Assembly: GCA_965229525.1 (NCBI GenBank)
Contig: OZ245886.1
Span: 682,001 to 746,000 of the forward strand
Length of the DNA stretch: 64,000 nucleotides
Source of the DNA: HXMU1420-13 sp965229525
Lineage (GTDB): Bacteria; Bacteroidota; Rhodothermia; Balneolales; Balneolaceae
Reading direction: 5' to 3'
Program-made: the position numbers and the translations under genes
Part shown: positions 63,384 through 64,000 of the stretch, in pieces
Layout: each line of letters opens with the position of its first letter
Position numbering within the stretch: the first letter of the stretch is position 1
The notes under the pieces: model-generated
The model's input: only the letters and a program-made list of their open reading frames with translations
Told to the model about the DNA's origin: nothing
Databases searched by the model: none

Positions 63384-64000
63384 TTTATTGAATACTCGTT
63401 ATTTAGCCTACAAGCTTCATAAATCCTTGCTTTTGCCGTTGTAATATCCTCCGATGATTTTGTCATAATGGAATCAGACTCAGAAGTCGTTTTTAATTGA
63501 CTATCTATCCAAAACTGACCTCTATCATCATTATTACCAAATTGCTCAAATGCAAATGCTAACTCTATTCCTGTTGGATTATATGGGTATGAGTATTTGT
63601 TGTTGTTCTGTAAAGCCTGGAACTTACTTTTGTTACAGGCGTCCATGATTTTTTTAAACTTCTTACTTGTCCAAACTTTATGATCTGGAAACGACTGTTT
63701 TAATATTCCAAAGGCATATAAGTTAAAAGCATGATATCCCACTGATTTTTTATAGAGTTCACTCTCTTTAAAAAAATATGGTTTAACCTTGTTTAGGTAG
63801 TTAATTTTATTGACTACCTGGCCAACACTTAACTTGAATTTTTGAAACGGCGTTAAATGATAAATTACTCCATCATCATATAGTTTTAGAATATCTAACG
63901 AGTTTTCAAGAAAAGACAAACTCAGTTCCTGCGCATTCTCAGTGTTTTTTAGTAAAGAACCAACGGCAGCAAACCATAATTGATGATTAAAAGTGGGATC
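63377..64000 (-). CDS. Helical-toroid protein, cut by window end, unknown
   Basis: The frame is open to base 64000, so the N-terminus is missing; 207 codons plus stop are visible. The segments FNHQLWFAAVGSLL, SVGYHAFNLYAFGILKQSF and YNPTGIELAFAFEQFG suggest an alpha/alpha-toroid, as in lyases and hydrolases of uronate polymers, and neighbours are such enzymes. I cannot name the family. Overlaps the lyase-like gene's 3' end by seven bases on the other strand. Confidence 0.55.
   Translation of the reverse strand, partial: DPTFNHQLWFAAVGSLLKNTENAQELSLSFLENSLDILKLYDDGVIYHLTPFQKFKLSVGQVVNKINYLNKVKPYFFKESELYKKSVGYHAFNLYAFGILKQSFPDHKVWTSKKFKKIMDACNKSKFQALQNNNKYSYPYNPTGIELAFAFEQFGNNDDRGQFWIDSQLKTTSESDSIMTKSSEDITTAKARIYEACRLNNEYSINQ

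Overview
The window looks like a chromosomal segment of an aerobic, moderately AT-rich Gram-negative bacterium of the Bacteroidota / Rhodothermota / Balneolota group, probably marine. Three things point there: an alternative complex III (act) operon running directly into a caa3 oxidase of the A2 (Tyr-Ser) type, as known from Rhodothermus; Bacteroidota-type families (DUF4175 protein, Bat-type VWA protein, M1 peptidase with a GMEH substrate loop); and lipoprotein and Tat-like signals of the usual Bacteroidota form. The species cannot be named from sequence alone.

Layout. 1-5.2 kb: a partial DinB-like gene, a small operon for periplasmic sugar oxidation (gluconate-2-dehydrogenase subunit 3, GMC oxidoreductase, TIM-barrel isomerase/epimerase), and a TetR regulator plus SDR oxidoreductase that share a 14-bp palindromic operator. 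5.2-8.7 kb: a minus-strand operon for 5-oxoproline (nramp-like, pxpA, pxpB, pxpC) whose transporter has lost the canonical Nramp metal ligands. 8.8-21.7 kb: housekeeping and unknown genes, including a predicted tRNA-queuosine mannosyltransferase, a YebC regulator, a di-heme cytochrome c with a lipoprotein lactonase, an M1 peptidase and a DUF420 protein. Two copies of a ~140-bp palindromic intergenic element lie here.

22.0-35.0 kb is the respiratory core: actA-B-C-D-E-F, a small membrane protein, sco, coxB-A-C-D, closed by a strong intrinsic terminator. These genes would build a quinol:cytochrome c oxidoreductase feeding a caa3 terminal oxidase. 35-42.5 kb has a metallo-beta-lactamase-fold enzyme, a very large DUF4175 coiled-coil protein, a HAD phosphatase, a BatA-like protein and a glycerate 2-kinase.

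42.5-64 kb is a surface or exopolysaccharide locus, mostly on the minus strand. It encodes an exosortase with a partner membrane protein, enzymes for a 2,3-diamino-uronic acid nucleotide sugar (WbpA/WlbA/WlbC/WlbB types), UDP-glucose dehydrogenase, dTDP-glucose dehydratase, a GDP-mannose 3,5-epimerase homologue, an initiating sugar transferase, five glycosyltransferases, two sulfotransferases and a Wzy-like polymerase. Its distal end carries plus-strand lipoproteins that look like polymer-cleaving enzymes (GH88/GH105-like hydrolase, alginate-lyase-family protein). Together these suggest an acidic, sulfated, uronate-containing polymer made and trimmed by one locus. A dead 23S-rRNA-intervening-sequence-type gene and a 7-bp tandem repeat interrupt it near 45.3-45.8 kb. 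No rRNA, tRNA, CRISPR array or intact transposase was seen.
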